Part shown: positions 7,857-16,777 of the stretch, in pieces
Layout: the number at the start of each line of letters is the position of its first letter
Numbering within the stretch: the first letter of the stretch is position 1
DNA from: Marinicella sediminis
Lineage (GTDB): Bacteria > Pseudomonadota > Gammaproteobacteria > Xanthomonadales > Marinicellaceae
Reading direction: 5' to 3'
Assembly (NCBI RefSeq): GCF_002000055.1
Contig: NZ_MVBD01000006.1
Coordinates: 62,001-126,000 of the forward strand
DNA: 64,000 nucleotides
Notes under the pieces: model-generated
Databases searched by the model: none
What the model was told of the DNA's origin: nothing
Seen by the model: only the letters and a program-made list of their open reading frames with translations
Translations under genes and position numbers: made by a program

Positions 7857-8069
7857 TCAATGAATAGGCGTTATAAATGATGTAAATGTACCGCCAGAAG
7901 TTTTGCAATGATGAACCATTCCCATAGCGGTTCCAAGGTTGTTGGAGCTTCCATGCCATGATGTTCCATCTGAGTAATTACAATATACTGTATAAGTAGG
8001 ATTGGCAAAAGCCGAACTGGTGACCATAAGAAGACAAAAACACGAAAACAAAGATTTTAATTTATTCAT
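7857..8069 (-). CDS. Small secreted protein
   Basis: A 70-residue product with a classic signal peptide (MNKLKSLFSCFCLLMVTSSAFA, cleavage before NPTYTVYC) and an AGGA ribosome site seven bases before the ATG. The mature peptide would be about 48 residues with two cysteines (TVYCNYSDGTSWHG, MVHHCKTSGG), compatible with one disulfide. It lies between the two 54-bp tRNA-end repeats, so it may have arrived with the segment they flank. Function unknown; a periplasmic or secreted micro-protein. Confidence 0.6.
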   Translation of the reverse strand: MNKLKSLFSCFCLLMVTSSAFANPTYTVYCNYSDGTSWHGSSNNLGTAMGMVHHCKTSGGTFTSFITPIH

Positions 8070-8281
8070 TATACATTCCTATTCAATTAAAACTAACAAC
8101 ATCGTACTATCTATATAGTATATAAATATAATTACATTGTCAAATAAGAAATGTTTCAACTATTGGCGTCTTTTACTCTATTTACCTATAAATAAAAACT
8201 GCAGTTTTATCATTACGCCGCATCCATAAATGCTGCTGACATTACAGCCGGGCCGAGGGAGTGATCATGCTCATGACATGA

Positions 8282-8336
8282 GAAACGAAAAAAACCACCG
8301 CGAGTGGTGGTTTTTTATTGTTTGGCGCGCCCAGAG
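8282..8336. repeat. 55-bp direct repeat, copy 2: terminator plus tRNA-Arg 3' end
   Basis: Partner of 7131-7184. Here the repeat runs into the complete tRNA-Arg gene. The two copies bracket about 1.1 kb that holds the dispersed repeat and the small secreted protein. Confidence 0.8.
8291..8316 (-). terminator. Intrinsic terminator of tRNA-Arg
   Basis: Stem AAAACCACC / GGTGGTTTT with a 6-base loop, lying 7 bases beyond the CCA end of the tRNA on the minus strand and flanked by A- and T-runs, so it can act in both directions. Confidence 0.8.
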
Positions 8337-8399
8337 AGATTCGAACTCCCGACCAACTGGTTCGAAGCCAGTTACTCTATCCAGCTGAGCTATGGGCGC
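8323..8399 (-). tRNA. tRNA-Arg (anticodon UCG)
   Basis: The complete cloverleaf can be drawn on the minus strand. The acceptor stem is GCGCCCA/TGGGCGC with discriminator G and encoded CCA (8323-8325). The D arm is GCTC AGCTGGATA GAGT and the anticodon stem is ACTGG/CCAGT with loop CTTCGAA, so the anticodon is TCG and reads CGA and related Arg codons. The T arm is GGGAG TTCGAAT CTCTC. Length is 77 bases including CCA. It resembles the E. coli tRNA-Arg(CCG) backbone. Its 3' end is duplicated at 7171. Confidence 0.95.
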
Positions 8400-8599
8400 G
8401 TAGGGTGTATTTTAACTTCTTATGGCAGGAACACAAGTCTCATTGTAGATATCTGAATGTCTGCCATGGGCCTGTTGGGTGATTAAGTGGAATTTGACTG
8501 CTCGCTCAGGTATCCATCACATAAGCAGCCTGGAGGATTTGACTTTGTCTGGAGCTCAGAGGATGATGGTTGTTGGGATAACAACAATAAGACAGGTGG

Positions 8600-11500
8600 A
8601 TGATGCGAAACTGGTGGATGATGTTTTTATACTTGGCTTTCTCAGGTCAATTGATGGCCAGAGAAATTCCGGAAGCCCTGGCAGAATGGCAGGAATGGGT
8701 CAGTCACAATCAACAATTCAGGGAATGTCCGTTCTATGCCTCCACATCTGCCGGGAACCCGGCTAACCACCTGTGTGCCTGGCCCCATCAACTGGCACTC
8801 GAGGTGCAGCAATCCAGCGCCAGCTTTGCCATCACCTGGGAAGTCATGCAACCCGGTTGGGTCTCCCTGCCGGGTAACCCCGGTTCCTGGCCTCAGGAAG
8901 TGACCATCAATCAACAACCAGCGGTGGTACAACAGCACCACAGTTTACCCCGGGTGTACCTGCAGGCAGGTCGCCATCAACTCAACGGGGTCTTTCGCTG
9001 GCAATCCAGACCTGAATCAATCACCATCCCTGCAGCGGTGGCTGATATACAACTCACCCTGGATGATCAGCCGGTGCGCTTTCCGGTACTGGAAGGCCAG
9101 GCTTTGTGGCTGGGGGAAACCATTGATGAACAACAGGTGGAAGCCAACAGCCTGGACATAGAGGTCAACCGGCTGATCATTGACGGTCATCCGATGACCG
9201 TGTTTGTGGCCATCGACCTGCAGGTTTCCGGGGTTGCCCGGGATGAAAACCTGGGCCGCATTCTGACCGATGCTTATCAAATCACCCGGGTGGGCGGTGA
9301 TTACAACGCCTGGGTGGACCCCAATGGTGATTTGTGGGCTCAACTTAAACCCGGTTACGGTGAAATCCTGGTTGGCATGAACATCCTGGGCTGGCCAGAT
9401 CAGTTGAGCTTTGTGGCCACTGGTGATGCCTGGCCAAAACAGGAAATCTGGGCTTATCAGGACAACAAAAACATCCGCTTGACCCAGATTGAAGGGGTGG
9501 CTCCAGTAAACCCCGAACAAACCTTTTCCCGCTGGGAAGAGGTGCCGAATTACCTGCTGAACCAAGGTGATGTGATGCACATCAGCGAGCAAAAAAGAGG
9601 CACCCTCAACCAAAATGAACAACTCCATCTGAGCCGCGAAGCCTGGTTATCGTTCAATGGTGGGAGCTACCGGACCAAAGACCAGATCACTGGAGAAAAA
9701 TTTGGCAGCTGGCGCCTCAATGCACAGGAGGGCTTACAGTTGTTGAGCGCCAAAAGCGATGATGAGAGCCTGCTGATCACCCGCTCAGAGAGTGGTCAGC
9801 AAGGGGTTGAATTGCGTAAACCCGCCGTTGGTTTGGTCATCGATGGTGAAACCGGTGAGCAAATACTTAATCAGATCAACGGCTGGGACATCAGCTTTGA
9901 GTCAGTATCCACCCGCTTGTATCTGCCCCATGGTCACCTGGCGCTGGCGGCGTGGAATGTCGACAAAAGCCGCAACGTCTGGCTGGATCAGTGGCAACTG
10001 TGGGACATTTTCATCATCATGCTATTGACGGTGCTGAGTTTTAAAATCATTGGCCTGAAGTCAGCATTGATGGCTTTGCTCACCCTGCTGTTAGGTTACC
10101 ATGAGTTCAATATGCCGGTGTACGCCTGGGGAAACCTGATCCTGGCGCTGGCACTGGTGGCCTGGATTCCCAAAGGTCGTTGGCTGCGTCTGTTTCAGAC
10201 TTATGCAGTGGTCAGTCTGGCCACCCTGGTACTCTGGCTGATTCCCCAACTGATCCAGCAGGCCAGGTTGTCCATGCATCCACAATTGGAGCAGGACCGT
10301 TATTCTGTCAGTGGCTTTGCCCCTCAATCCAAAACCAGAGCCCCCAGTCTCAACAAAGTATATTCGCAAACCTATAACGTACAGAATGTGATGCAGGATG
10401 AAGATGTCATGGAGCAGGGTAAAATCACCGTGACCGGTTCGCGGATCAAACGTGCTGACATTTTGAACCGCTATCAGACCGATGCCTTGATTCAGGCTGG
10501 TAAAGGTACCCCACAATGGCAGCACAATGCCGTGGAACTGAACTGGGATGGACCCATCACCGCCGACCAGAGTTATCAGCTGGTGGTGTTGTCACCCTGG
10601 ATGCGGGTCATCTGGCGGTTGTCACTGATCTTCGCCAGCATCTGGTGGTTGTGGAGCATCGCCAGCCACATGAAGCATTTGTTTGCCGGAAAAAACCGTG
10701 CCCTGACTGCGGGTCTGGTCTGGTTGCTGGTGCTCGGTCTGGCACCACTTGCTCAGGCCAACACCTTTCCTCCTGACGAACTGCTCAAACAGTTGCAGGA
10801 CCGGTTGTTTGACCCCCCTGAGTGTCAGGGTGAATGTGCCATGATTGAACACGCAGAGGTCAATGCCTCCGGCCAGCAATTGGAACTGGTGCTGACCTGG
10901 CATGCACTGGCCGATGTGGCAGTACCCATTCCACAATCCAAAGACTGGCAATTGACAGTGGTGGCGATTGATGACCAGCTGATCCGCGGCCGGATTCAGC
11001 ACAAAGGCAACCAATGGATCGCCCTGAAAAAAGGCATCCATCAAGTCAGCCTGAGCGGCCGGCTGGCCAACCGAAACACCATTGAATTGACATTCCCAAT
11101 GAAACCCGGGGTTTTGACCACCCGATCGGATGACTGGCAGTTTGCCGGCATGGATGGCTTACAGATGAGCAGTGATACACTGCAACTGCTGGCCACCAAT
11201 CAATCTGAAAACCATGATGAAGGCGCCGCTCAGGCCACCGACATCAAGCCTTTTGTCAAACTCACCCGCAGTATCTGGTTTGATGACCAATGGTCTGTTC
11301 ATAACGACGTAGAACGGGTGGCTCCTGAAGACGGGGTGTTAAGTTTGCGTGTGCCCTTGATGGAACATGAGTTTCCGATAGAAAAACTGAACATCAATGA
11401 TGTTGGTGAGGTGTTGGTCAACCTGACTCCAGATGACAACAGCCTGCTGTGGTCTTCACGCCTTGAACGAGTCAGTGAACTGACACTGACCGCTGCAAAC

Positions 11501-12625
11501 AACGAACACTATCTGGAAGAGTGGCGGCTGATGGCCTCACCGCAATGGCACATTGAATTATCTGGCATACCCCTGGTGGCCGAAGAATCGGTGCTGCAGG
11601 ACACCGATGATTATTTTGTTCATATCTACCTGCCCAGGCCGGGTGAACAGTTGAATGTGAGTGTCAGCAGACCAGCTGCCGTGGCCGGGGCGGTGTTGTC
11701 AGTCGATGCGGTAGACACCACTTATACCGTGGGCAAAAGAACCACCAAAGCCACCACCAAGATCACTTACCGGGCCACGCAGGGTGGGCAATTTGCGGTC
11801 AACCTCGATCCACAAGCCATGGTTAAGTCGGTGACTTTTGATGGCGTGGAATCCAATCTGGCCAACGAAAATGGAGTGGTCACCGTGAGCTATTTACCCG
11901 GCGCACACTCCGTCAACATTGAATGGCATGTCAATCAGTCACTGTCTATGATGTATCAGACCCCTGAGATCAGATTGGCCGATGCCTACAGTAACCTCAA
12001 CCAGACCATCAAGATCCCGCGCGACCGCTGGGTGCTGTTTGGCCGTTCAGAGGGCGTTGGTCCGGCCTTCTTGTATTGGGGCGAACTACTGGTGTTTATC
12101 ATCCTGGCGGTGTTTTTCAGCCGCATGAAGTATTCGCCACTGAAAACCTGGCAGTGGCTGGTGCTGGGTTGTGCTTTCGGCACTTTTTCCTGGCCGGCTT
12201 TTGTGCTGGTCGCCGGATGGTTGTACTTCATTGGCTGGAAGCAGCAATTTGCCGGTTTTACCACCCGGGGTAAAAACATCCTCCTGCAATGGTTCGCCCT
12301 GCTGTTCTCTGTGCTGGCTTTGGGGGTTTTGATTGGCGTGGTGGCCTATGGACTGCTGTCCTATCCTGACATGGGCGTGGCCGGAGCCCGCTCATCGGCC
12401 TATCAATTGCACTGGTACCTGGATCAGGGTCAACAACTGATACCGGACATCGGGGTATTCAGTCTGCATCTGTGGTGGTATAAACTGTTGATTCTGTTGT
12501 GGTCAATCTGGGTCAGTTTTGCGCTGCTTAGTTGGATCAAAACCCTGTTTCAAGGATTTCAAGCTGATCACTGGTGGCCGAAATTCAAACGCAAGAACAA
12601 AGCCAAAGCCGCCAAAGAAGAATAG
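8600..12625 (+). CDS. Giant membrane protein (1341 aa) with internal duplication and TonB-plug-like box
   Basis: Two adjacent ATGs (8600, 8603) follow AGGTGG; the signal peptide is MMRNWWMMFLYLAFSGQLMA. Residues about 21-465 are a soluble, beta-rich, probably periplasmic region. Membrane segments lie at about 470-552 and again near 670. A second signal-like stretch at about 690-712 (LVWLLVLGLAPLAQA) opens a second periplasmic region (to about 1145) whose start repeats the plan of the first: a helical PEALAEWQ/DELLKQLQ segment, a Cys-x4-6-Cys element, then a lectin-like beta domain. Several membrane helices close the protein (about 1150-1320). At about 607-620 the sequence GKITVTGSRIKRAD resembles the first motif of TonB receptor plug domains, though no beta-barrel follows. 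I do not recognise the family; function unknown. Confidence 0.85.
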   Translation: MMRNWWMMFLYLAFSGQLMAREIPEALAEWQEWVSHNQQFRECPFYASTSAGNPANHLCAWPHQLALEVQQSSASFAITWEVMQPGWVSLPGNPGSWPQEVTINQQPAVVQQHHSLPRVYLQAGRHQLNGVFRWQSRPESITIPAAVADIQLTLDDQPVRFPVLEGQALWLGETIDEQQVEANSLDIEVNRLIIDGHPMTVFVAIDLQVSGVARDENLGRILTDAYQITRVGGDYNAWVDPNGDLWAQLKPGYGEILVGMNILGWPDQLSFVATGDAWPKQEIWAYQDNKNIRLTQIEGVAPVNPEQTFSRWEEVPNYLLNQGDVMHISEQKRGTLNQNEQLHLSREAWLSFNGGSYRTKDQITGEKFGSWRLNAQEGLQLLSAKSDDESLLITRSESGQQGVELRKPAVGLVIDGETGEQILNQINGWDISFESVSTRLYLPHGHLALAAWNVDKSRNVWLDQWQLWDIFIIMLLTVLSFKIIGLKSALMALLTLLLGYHEFNMPVYAWGNLILALALVAWIPKGRWLRLFQTYAVVSLATLVLWLIPQLIQQARLSMHPQLEQDRYSVSGFAPQSKTRAPSLNKVYSQTYNVQNVMQDEDVMEQGKITVTGSRIKRADILNRYQTDALIQAGKGTPQWQHNAVELNWDGPITADQSYQLVVLSPWMRVIWRLSLIFASIWWLWSIASHMKHLFAGKNRALTAGLVWLLVLGLAPLAQANTFPPDELLKQLQDRLFDPPECQGECAMIEHAEVNASGQQLELVLTWHALADVAVPIPQSKDWQLTVVAIDDQLIRGRIQHKGNQWIALKKGIHQVSLSGRLANRNTIELTFPMKPGVLTTRSDDWQFAGMDGLQMSSDTLQLLATNQSENHDEGAAQATDIKPFVKLTRSIWFDDQWSVHNDVERVAPEDGVLSLRVPLMEHEFPIEKLNINDVGEVLVNLTPDDNSLLWSSRLERVSELTLTAANNEHYLEEWRLMASPQWHIELSGIPLVAEESVLQDTDDYFVHIYLPRPGEQLNVSVSRPAAVAGAVLSVDAVDTTYTVGKRTTKATTKITYRATQGGQFAVNLDPQAMVKSVTFDGVESNLANENGVVTVSYLPGAHSVNIEWHVNQSLSMMYQTPEIRLADAYSNLNQTIKIPRDRWVLFGRSEGVGPAFLYWGELLVFIILAVFFSRMKYSPLKTWQWLVLGCAFGTFSWPAFVLVAGWLYFIGWKQQFAGFTTRGKNILLQWFALLFSVLALGVLIGVVAYGLLSYPDMGVAGARSSAYQLHWYLDQGQQLIPDIGVFSLHLWWYKLLILLWSIWVSFALLSWIKTLFQGFQADHWWPKFKRKNKAKAAKEE

Positions 12626-12820
12626 CCAACCACAGGGTCGTTCAACCAACGGATGGGCCAGGGCTGTTGCTTTCTGGAACAACCGGTTGATCTTTGCCTG
12701 AGGCTGTTGCCCAGGGGAACGCTGATGAATGCCATCGCTGGTAAGGACAGTGATAGACAGGTGGTTGTCGAAGGAATAAACCTGCCTAAAACTTCGGATG
12801 ACCTTCAAGAAATCAGTGTG

Positions 12821-12905
12821 CCATTCCGACCGAACGTCAGAGGGTGGAGCCGTCTCCAAAACTACGGGAGATCCCTCGACTCGTTCCACTCGCTCGGCAT
12901 CACAG
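12821..12905. repeat. Imperfect palindromic intergenic element upstream of kynU
   Basis: A segment of roughly 85 bases with partly complementary ends (CATTCCGACCGAACG against CGTTCCACTCGCTCGG) and inner GAGGG/CCCTC arms. This resembles the short dispersed 'CATTCCGA...GGGATGAC' elements common between genes in many proteobacteria (from memory). Only one copy is in this window, so the repeat status cannot be shown here. The rest of 12626-13074 contains no convincing gene. Confidence 0.4.
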
Positions 12906-13074
12906 TGCCTTGTCTGCTGCTTTTTTCTGGAACAGACACGGAAGACCGGGCCGCCCTGCTCAACCAGCAGTTGAACTCAGGTCTCACTCACCAATTAAAC
13001 CGAATTCACTTTGTGAGCAGCGAATGTTTGCCATTTTAAGTCTTAGCCTGACGGCATTTTTCGATGGCTTGCTT

Positions 13075-13080
13075 TATAAT
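13075..13080 (+). promoter_or_regulatory. Possible -10 box for kynU-kmo
   Basis: A consensus TATAAT 27 bases ahead of the kynU ATG. No good -35 hexamer at 16-18 bases upstream, so an activator may be needed. No Shine-Dalgarno sequence lies before the ATG. Confidence 0.4.
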
Positions 13081-13107
13081 CTTGTTTTTTGTCGCCTCCA
13101 TGAACTC

Positions 13108-14382
13108 ATGAACTTTGAAGACAGCCCGGCTTTTGCCAGGAATCTGGACCAACAGGATCCGCTGGCGCACCTGCGTGATGCCTTTCATATACCGACCATT
13201 AAAGGCAGCGGAGAGCCTGAGATTTATCTGTGCGGAAACTCATTGGGCCTGCAGCCTAAACTGACCAGTCAGTACCTGAATGATGAACTGCACAAGTGGC
13301 AAACCCTGGGTGTGAAAGGTCATTTTGACTGCGAATTTCCCTGGATGCCATATCACGAATTTCTGACCGAAGAATCCGCCAGACTGGTTGGTGCCAAACC
13401 GACTGAAGTGGTATGCATGAACTCACTGACTGCCAACCTGCATTTTTTGATGGTCAGCTTTTACCGGCCCACTGCAAAGCGCTTTAAGGTGCTGATCGAA
13501 GATCATGCCTTTCCATCTGACCATTATGCGGTGGAGTCTCAGGTTCGCTTTCATGGCCATGATCCGAATGAAGCCATGGTCTTGCTCAAACCGAGGGCAG
13601 GTGAGGAATGCCTGCGCCTGGAGGACATCCTGGCGACCATCGATGATCACGCTGATGAGCTCGCCCTGATCATGTTGCCAGGAGTGCAATATTACACCGG
13701 ACAGGTGTTTGATATGCAGGCCATCTGTGACGCTGCGCAGCATCATGACATCACTGTTGGCTTTGATCTGGCTCATGCCACCGGTAACATCGAAATGCAG
13801 CTGCATGAATGGGGCGTGGATTTCGCCGCATGGTGTACGTACAAATACCTCAATTCCGGGCCAGGATCGGTGGCGGGTTGTTTTGTTCATGAAAAACACC
13901 ACGACGATCCGGACCTGCCGCGTTTTGCCGGCTGGTGGGGCCATGACAAAGCCACCCGCTTTAAGATGGAAAATCACTTCATTCCCATTCAATCTGCCGA
14001 AGGCTGGCAATTGTCCAATCCACCCATCCTGTCTCTGGCAGCCATCAGGGCTTCTTTGGACACCTTTAAACTGGCTGGCGGAATTGGCCCACTTCGCAAC
14101 AAATCAAAGCAATTAACTGCATATTTGCGATTTTTGCTGAACAATCGACTCGGTAAGCACATCGACATCATCACCCCGGATGAATCACTCAGTGGCTGCC
14201 AACTCTCCATCTGTGTGCGATCGGATGACAAATCCGGCCAACAGGTATTTGAAGCCATTGAAGCTGCTGGTGTGACTTGTGACTGGCGAGAACCCAATGT
14301 CATCCGGGTGGCCCCAGTGCCCCTGTACAACAGCTTCACCGACTGTCTTCGGTTTGTTGATATACTGGAGGCTGCCTTATGA
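13108..14382 (+). CDS. kynU: Kynureninase
   Basis: A 424-residue PLP enzyme that cleaves kynurenine or 3-hydroxykynurenine to anthranilate or 3-hydroxyanthranilate plus alanine. Visible family features are the N-terminal LAHLRDAFHIP, YLCGNSLGLQPK, VVCMNSLTANLH (phosphate-binding Thr), FDLAHATGN (Asp and His contacting the cofactor), and WCTYKYLNSGPG with the PLP lysine (Lys246), followed by GWWGH. The ATG at 13108 fits the family's usual 410-430 residue length; the open frame extends upstream to 12844, but that part is intergenic repeat sequence. The stop overlaps kmo (ATGA). Together they form the middle of the kynurenine pathway of tryptophan degradation or quinolinate/NAD synthesis. Confidence 0.96.
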   Translation: MNFEDSPAFARNLDQQDPLAHLRDAFHIPTIKGSGEPEIYLCGNSLGLQPKLTSQYLNDELHKWQTLGVKGHFDCEFPWMPYHEFLTEESARLVGAKPTEVVCMNSLTANLHFLMVSFYRPTAKRFKVLIEDHAFPSDHYAVESQVRFHGHDPNEAMVLLKPRAGEECLRLEDILATIDDHADELALIMLPGVQYYTGQVFDMQAICDAAQHHDITVGFDLAHATGNIEMQLHEWGVDFAAWCTYKYLNSGPGSVAGCFVHEKHHDDPDLPRFAGWWGHDKATRFKMENHFIPIQSAEGWQLSNPPILSLAAIRASLDTFKLAGGIGPLRNKSKQLTAYLRFLLNNRLGKHIDIITPDESLSGCQLSICVRSDDKSGQQVFEAIEAAGVTCDWREPNVIRVAPVPLYNSFTDCLRFVDILEAAL

Positions 14383-15737
14383 ACAACAACACACAACACA
14401 TCGTCATCATGGGCGCCGGCCTGGTGGGTTCCATGCATGCCATCTTCCTGGCCCGCCGCGGATACCGTGTTTCGGTGTATGAACAATTACCGGACATCCG
14501 CAAAGAAGCGATTTCTGCAGGGCGATCGATCAACCTGGCACTGGCCAACCGCGGCATTGATGCCCTGGACAAACTGGGTCTGATGGATGAAGTCAACAAA
14601 CTGTTGATCCCCATGCAGGGCCGCATGCTGCACAATGAGCAGGGCGAATTGAAATTTCAAAGCTACGGACAAAAACCCGAAGAAGTCATTTATTCAGTGT
14701 CCCGGGCTGGGCTGGTGAGCTTGCTGAGGGATGCTGCCGAGGCCACCGGGCAGGTGACTTTTTACTTCAAGCACGAATGTCTGGACATTGATTTCAAACT
14801 CAATGAATGTCAGGTGCATGACAAAATCAATAACCAAACCCATACCATTGGATACGATTACCTGATCGGCGCCGATGGTGGCGGCAGTCAGGTAAGGGCC
14901 TCTATGAAAGCCCTGAATGAAACGGAATTCACCGCTGATATTCTGGATCATTCCTACAAAGAACTGACCATTCCTGCTGGTCCGACTGGTGATTTTCAGC
15001 TGGAAAAAGAAGCCTTGCACATTTGGCCTCGTGGCGATTACATGATGATTGGCCTGCCTAATCCGGACGCCACCTTTACCCTGACATTGTTCATGCCCAA
15101 CGAGGGACCTGTCAGTTTTGCAGCGGTCAATGATTTGCCCTCGCTGCATGACTTGTTTGACACCTATTTTGCCGATGCCAAACCCCTGATACCTGATCTG
15201 GAGGCTGATTACTTCAACAACCCTACCGGATATTTAGGCACCATTCGCTGTGCAGACTGGCAATATCAAAAAGCCGTTCTGACTGGCGATGCGGCCCATG
15301 CCATCGTGCCGTTTCACGGGCAGGGTATGAACGCTGGTTTTGAGGATTGCGTGGCCATGGAACAAGCCCTGGATGCCTTCAATGATGACTGGGATCAGGC
15401 CATGCCAGCCTTTGTGAGCAGCCGCATGGACAACAGCAATGCCATCGCAGACATGGCTTTGGAAAACTATGTGGAAATGCGCTCAACAGTGAATGACCCC
15501 AAATTCCACCTGAAAAAAGCCATCGCTTTTGAACTGGAAAACCGCCTGCCGGATTACTTCATTCCACGCTATTCAATGGTCATGTTCCATTTGATCCCTT
15601 ATGCCCAGGCCTTTGCAAGGGGCAAGATTCAATACAAAATCCTCGACACCCTGGCCGAAGGCATTGAATCAGCCAGTGAGGTCAATTTTGAGCGGGCCGA
15701 GCGGCTGGTGAAACAGAAACTGCCTAAACTGAGTTAA
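14379..15737 (+). CDS. kmo: Kynurenine 3-monooxygenase
   Basis: A 452-residue FAD-dependent aromatic hydroxylase converting L-kynurenine to 3-hydroxykynurenine with NADPH and O2. It shows the FAD dinucleotide fold GAGLVGS (residues 11-17) with E35 in VYEQLPD, the GRSINLALANRG block typical of KMO, YDYLIGADGGGSQVR (the DG motif) and LTGDAAHAIVPFHGQGMNAG (the GD motif). The C-terminal hydrophobic stretch (YFIPRYSMVMFHLIPYAQA) is the usual KMO membrane-association region. It is translationally coupled to kynU and followed by a strong terminator. Enzymes for 3-hydroxyanthranilate oxidation are not adjacent. Confidence 0.97.
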   Translation: MNNNTQHIVIMGAGLVGSMHAIFLARRGYRVSVYEQLPDIRKEAISAGRSINLALANRGIDALDKLGLMDEVNKLLIPMQGRMLHNEQGELKFQSYGQKPEEVIYSVSRAGLVSLLRDAAEATGQVTFYFKHECLDIDFKLNECQVHDKINNQTHTIGYDYLIGADGGGSQVRASMKALNETEFTADILDHSYKELTIPAGPTGDFQLEKEALHIWPRGDYMMIGLPNPDATFTLTLFMPNEGPVSFAAVNDLPSLHDLFDTYFADAKPLIPDLEADYFNNPTGYLGTIRCADWQYQKAVLTGDAAHAIVPFHGQGMNAGFEDCVAMEQALDAFNDDWDQAMPAFVSSRMDNSNAIADMALENYVEMRSTVNDPKFHLKKAIAFELENRLPDYFIPRYSMVMFHLIPYAQAFARGKIQYKILDTLAEGIESASEVNFERAERLVKQKLPKLS

Positions 15738-15746
15738 GCATTGCAA

Positions 15747-15773
15747 AAAAAACCGGCCTGAAGCCGGTTTTTT
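15747..15773. terminator. Bidirectional intrinsic terminator, kmo / GlsB-like gene
   Basis: An 11-bp stem AAAAAACCGGC / GCCGGTTTTTT with a 5-base loop lies between two convergent genes; A- and T-runs on both sides let it serve both. Confidence 0.92.
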
Positions 15774-15789
15774 CTTAGGATCCACCTGA

Positions 15790-16050
15790 CTACTTGGTGG
15801 CTTTGCGGATTACCCCGATCACCAACAGCAACACCACAGCGCCAATGGTTGCCATGATGATGGAACCAATCAGACCACTGCCTATTGAAACACCCAGTAA
15901 GCCCAGCACATAGCTGCCCACAAAGGCCCCAACGATGCCGATCACAATGTTGGCCACCAGACCATAGCCAGAACCTTTCATGATCAGTCCTGCCAACCAG
16001 CCGGCAATGGCACCCACAATCAGTGTAATTAACAATGCTTCTAAATTCAC
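15790..16050 (-). CDS. GlsB/YeaQ/YmgE family stress membrane protein
   Basis: An 86-residue protein made of three hydrophobic helices, glycine-rich, with the family signatures GAIAGWLAGLIMKG near the N-terminus, IVIGIVGAFVGSYVLGLLG in the middle and a C-terminal helix ending GVIRKATK. These 'transglycosylase-associated' small inner-membrane proteins are commonly stress-induced; no enzymatic role is proven. A GAGG ribosome site precedes the ATG. It is monocistronic, convergent with kmo and divergent from the PaiB-like gene. Confidence 0.92.
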   Translation of the reverse strand: MNLEALLITLIVGAIAGWLAGLIMKGSGYGLVANIVIGIVGAFVGSYVLGLLGVSIGSGLIGSIIMATIGAVVLLLVIGVIRKATK

Positions 16051-16189
16051 AATACCTCTCCTCTTTTTATTTGTTGACCCAACTCAGATTGAATTGCGCT
16101 CTGAATTAAAATACCACATCTGCCACGGGGGTTTTCAGGTATTTGACATTTGCATACAATATCTGGACCATTCAATATCAGGATCAGCC

Positions 16190-16771
16190 ATGCATGTGCC
16201 ACCTCATTTTGCCATTAAAGACTCAAGCGTTATCGACCGGTTCATCAAAACCCATGCTTTTGGCCAGCTGACTTCAATTCATCAGGGCCGCCTGTGTTGC
16301 AGCCACATGCCGTTTTTATATGACCCCGGCAAAGGACTGTTGACCGGCCATTTGGGTAAGCGCAATCCACAACATCAGGACCTGGAAGGTCAGGAATTAC
16401 TGGTGACACTGCAGGGTGCCCACGGATACATTTCTCCCAGTTGGTATGTCAGTGAAGGTGTGCCCACCTGGAACTACCAGGCAGTCCACCTGTACGGTCA
16501 GGGTGAAGTATTTCATGACTGTGATTCGCTGAAACAGTTGGTTGACCAACTCACCGTTCAATTTGAACAATCTCAGGCGACACCATGGACAGCCTCTTAC
16601 GATGAACGCATGCTGCATGGTATTGTGGGCATTCGCATCAAAGTCAGCTCAATTGAAGGCCAATTCAAATTAAACCAAAACCGTTCGGTAGCAGATCGAC
16701 AAGGGGTGATCAATCACCTGGATCCAAGCCATCAGGCCGATCTATTGACAGCCATGAAACAGGTGCTATGA
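16190..16771 (+). CDS. FMN-binding PaiB-family protein
   Basis: A 193-residue protein of the FMN_bind_2/PaiB family (split-barrel flavin fold), with MHVPPHFAIKD at the start, the GHLGKRNPQHQDL block, GAHGYISPSWY and VPTWNYQAVHLYG, and the C-terminal MLHGIVGIRIKV / KLNQNRSVADRQGVI. PaiB of Bacillus is a transcriptional repressor of sporulation and protease genes; in Gram-negatives the role is mostly unknown and may be flavin or stress related. The ATG at 16190 has AGGA upstream and matches the family N-terminus; the longer frame from 15980 runs through the neighbouring gene's 5' region. Confidence 0.92.
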   Translation: MHVPPHFAIKDSSVIDRFIKTHAFGQLTSIHQGRLCCSHMPFLYDPGKGLLTGHLGKRNPQHQDLEGQELLVTLQGAHGYISPSWYVSEGVPTWNYQAVHLYGQGEVFHDCDSLKQLVDQLTVQFEQSQATPWTASYDERMLHGIVGIRIKVSSIEGQFKLNQNRSVADRQGVINHLDPSHQADLLTAMKQVL

Positions 16772-16777
16772 GCCAGG

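Noticed and set aside
7190-8270. A full integrative element between the tRNA-end repeats
   Set aside because: No integrase, relaxase, toxin-antitoxin or phage gene is present in the interval; only a scar or minimal segment can be claimed.
10418-10460. TonB receptor domain fused in the 1341-residue protein
   Set aside because: Only the first plug-like motif is present; no further plug motifs, beta-barrel or aromatic C-terminus.
12653-13039. 128-codon frame and the N-terminal extension of kynU from 12844
   Set aside because: These run through intergenic palindromic sequence and lack ribosome sites; kynureninase length fits the ATG at 13108.
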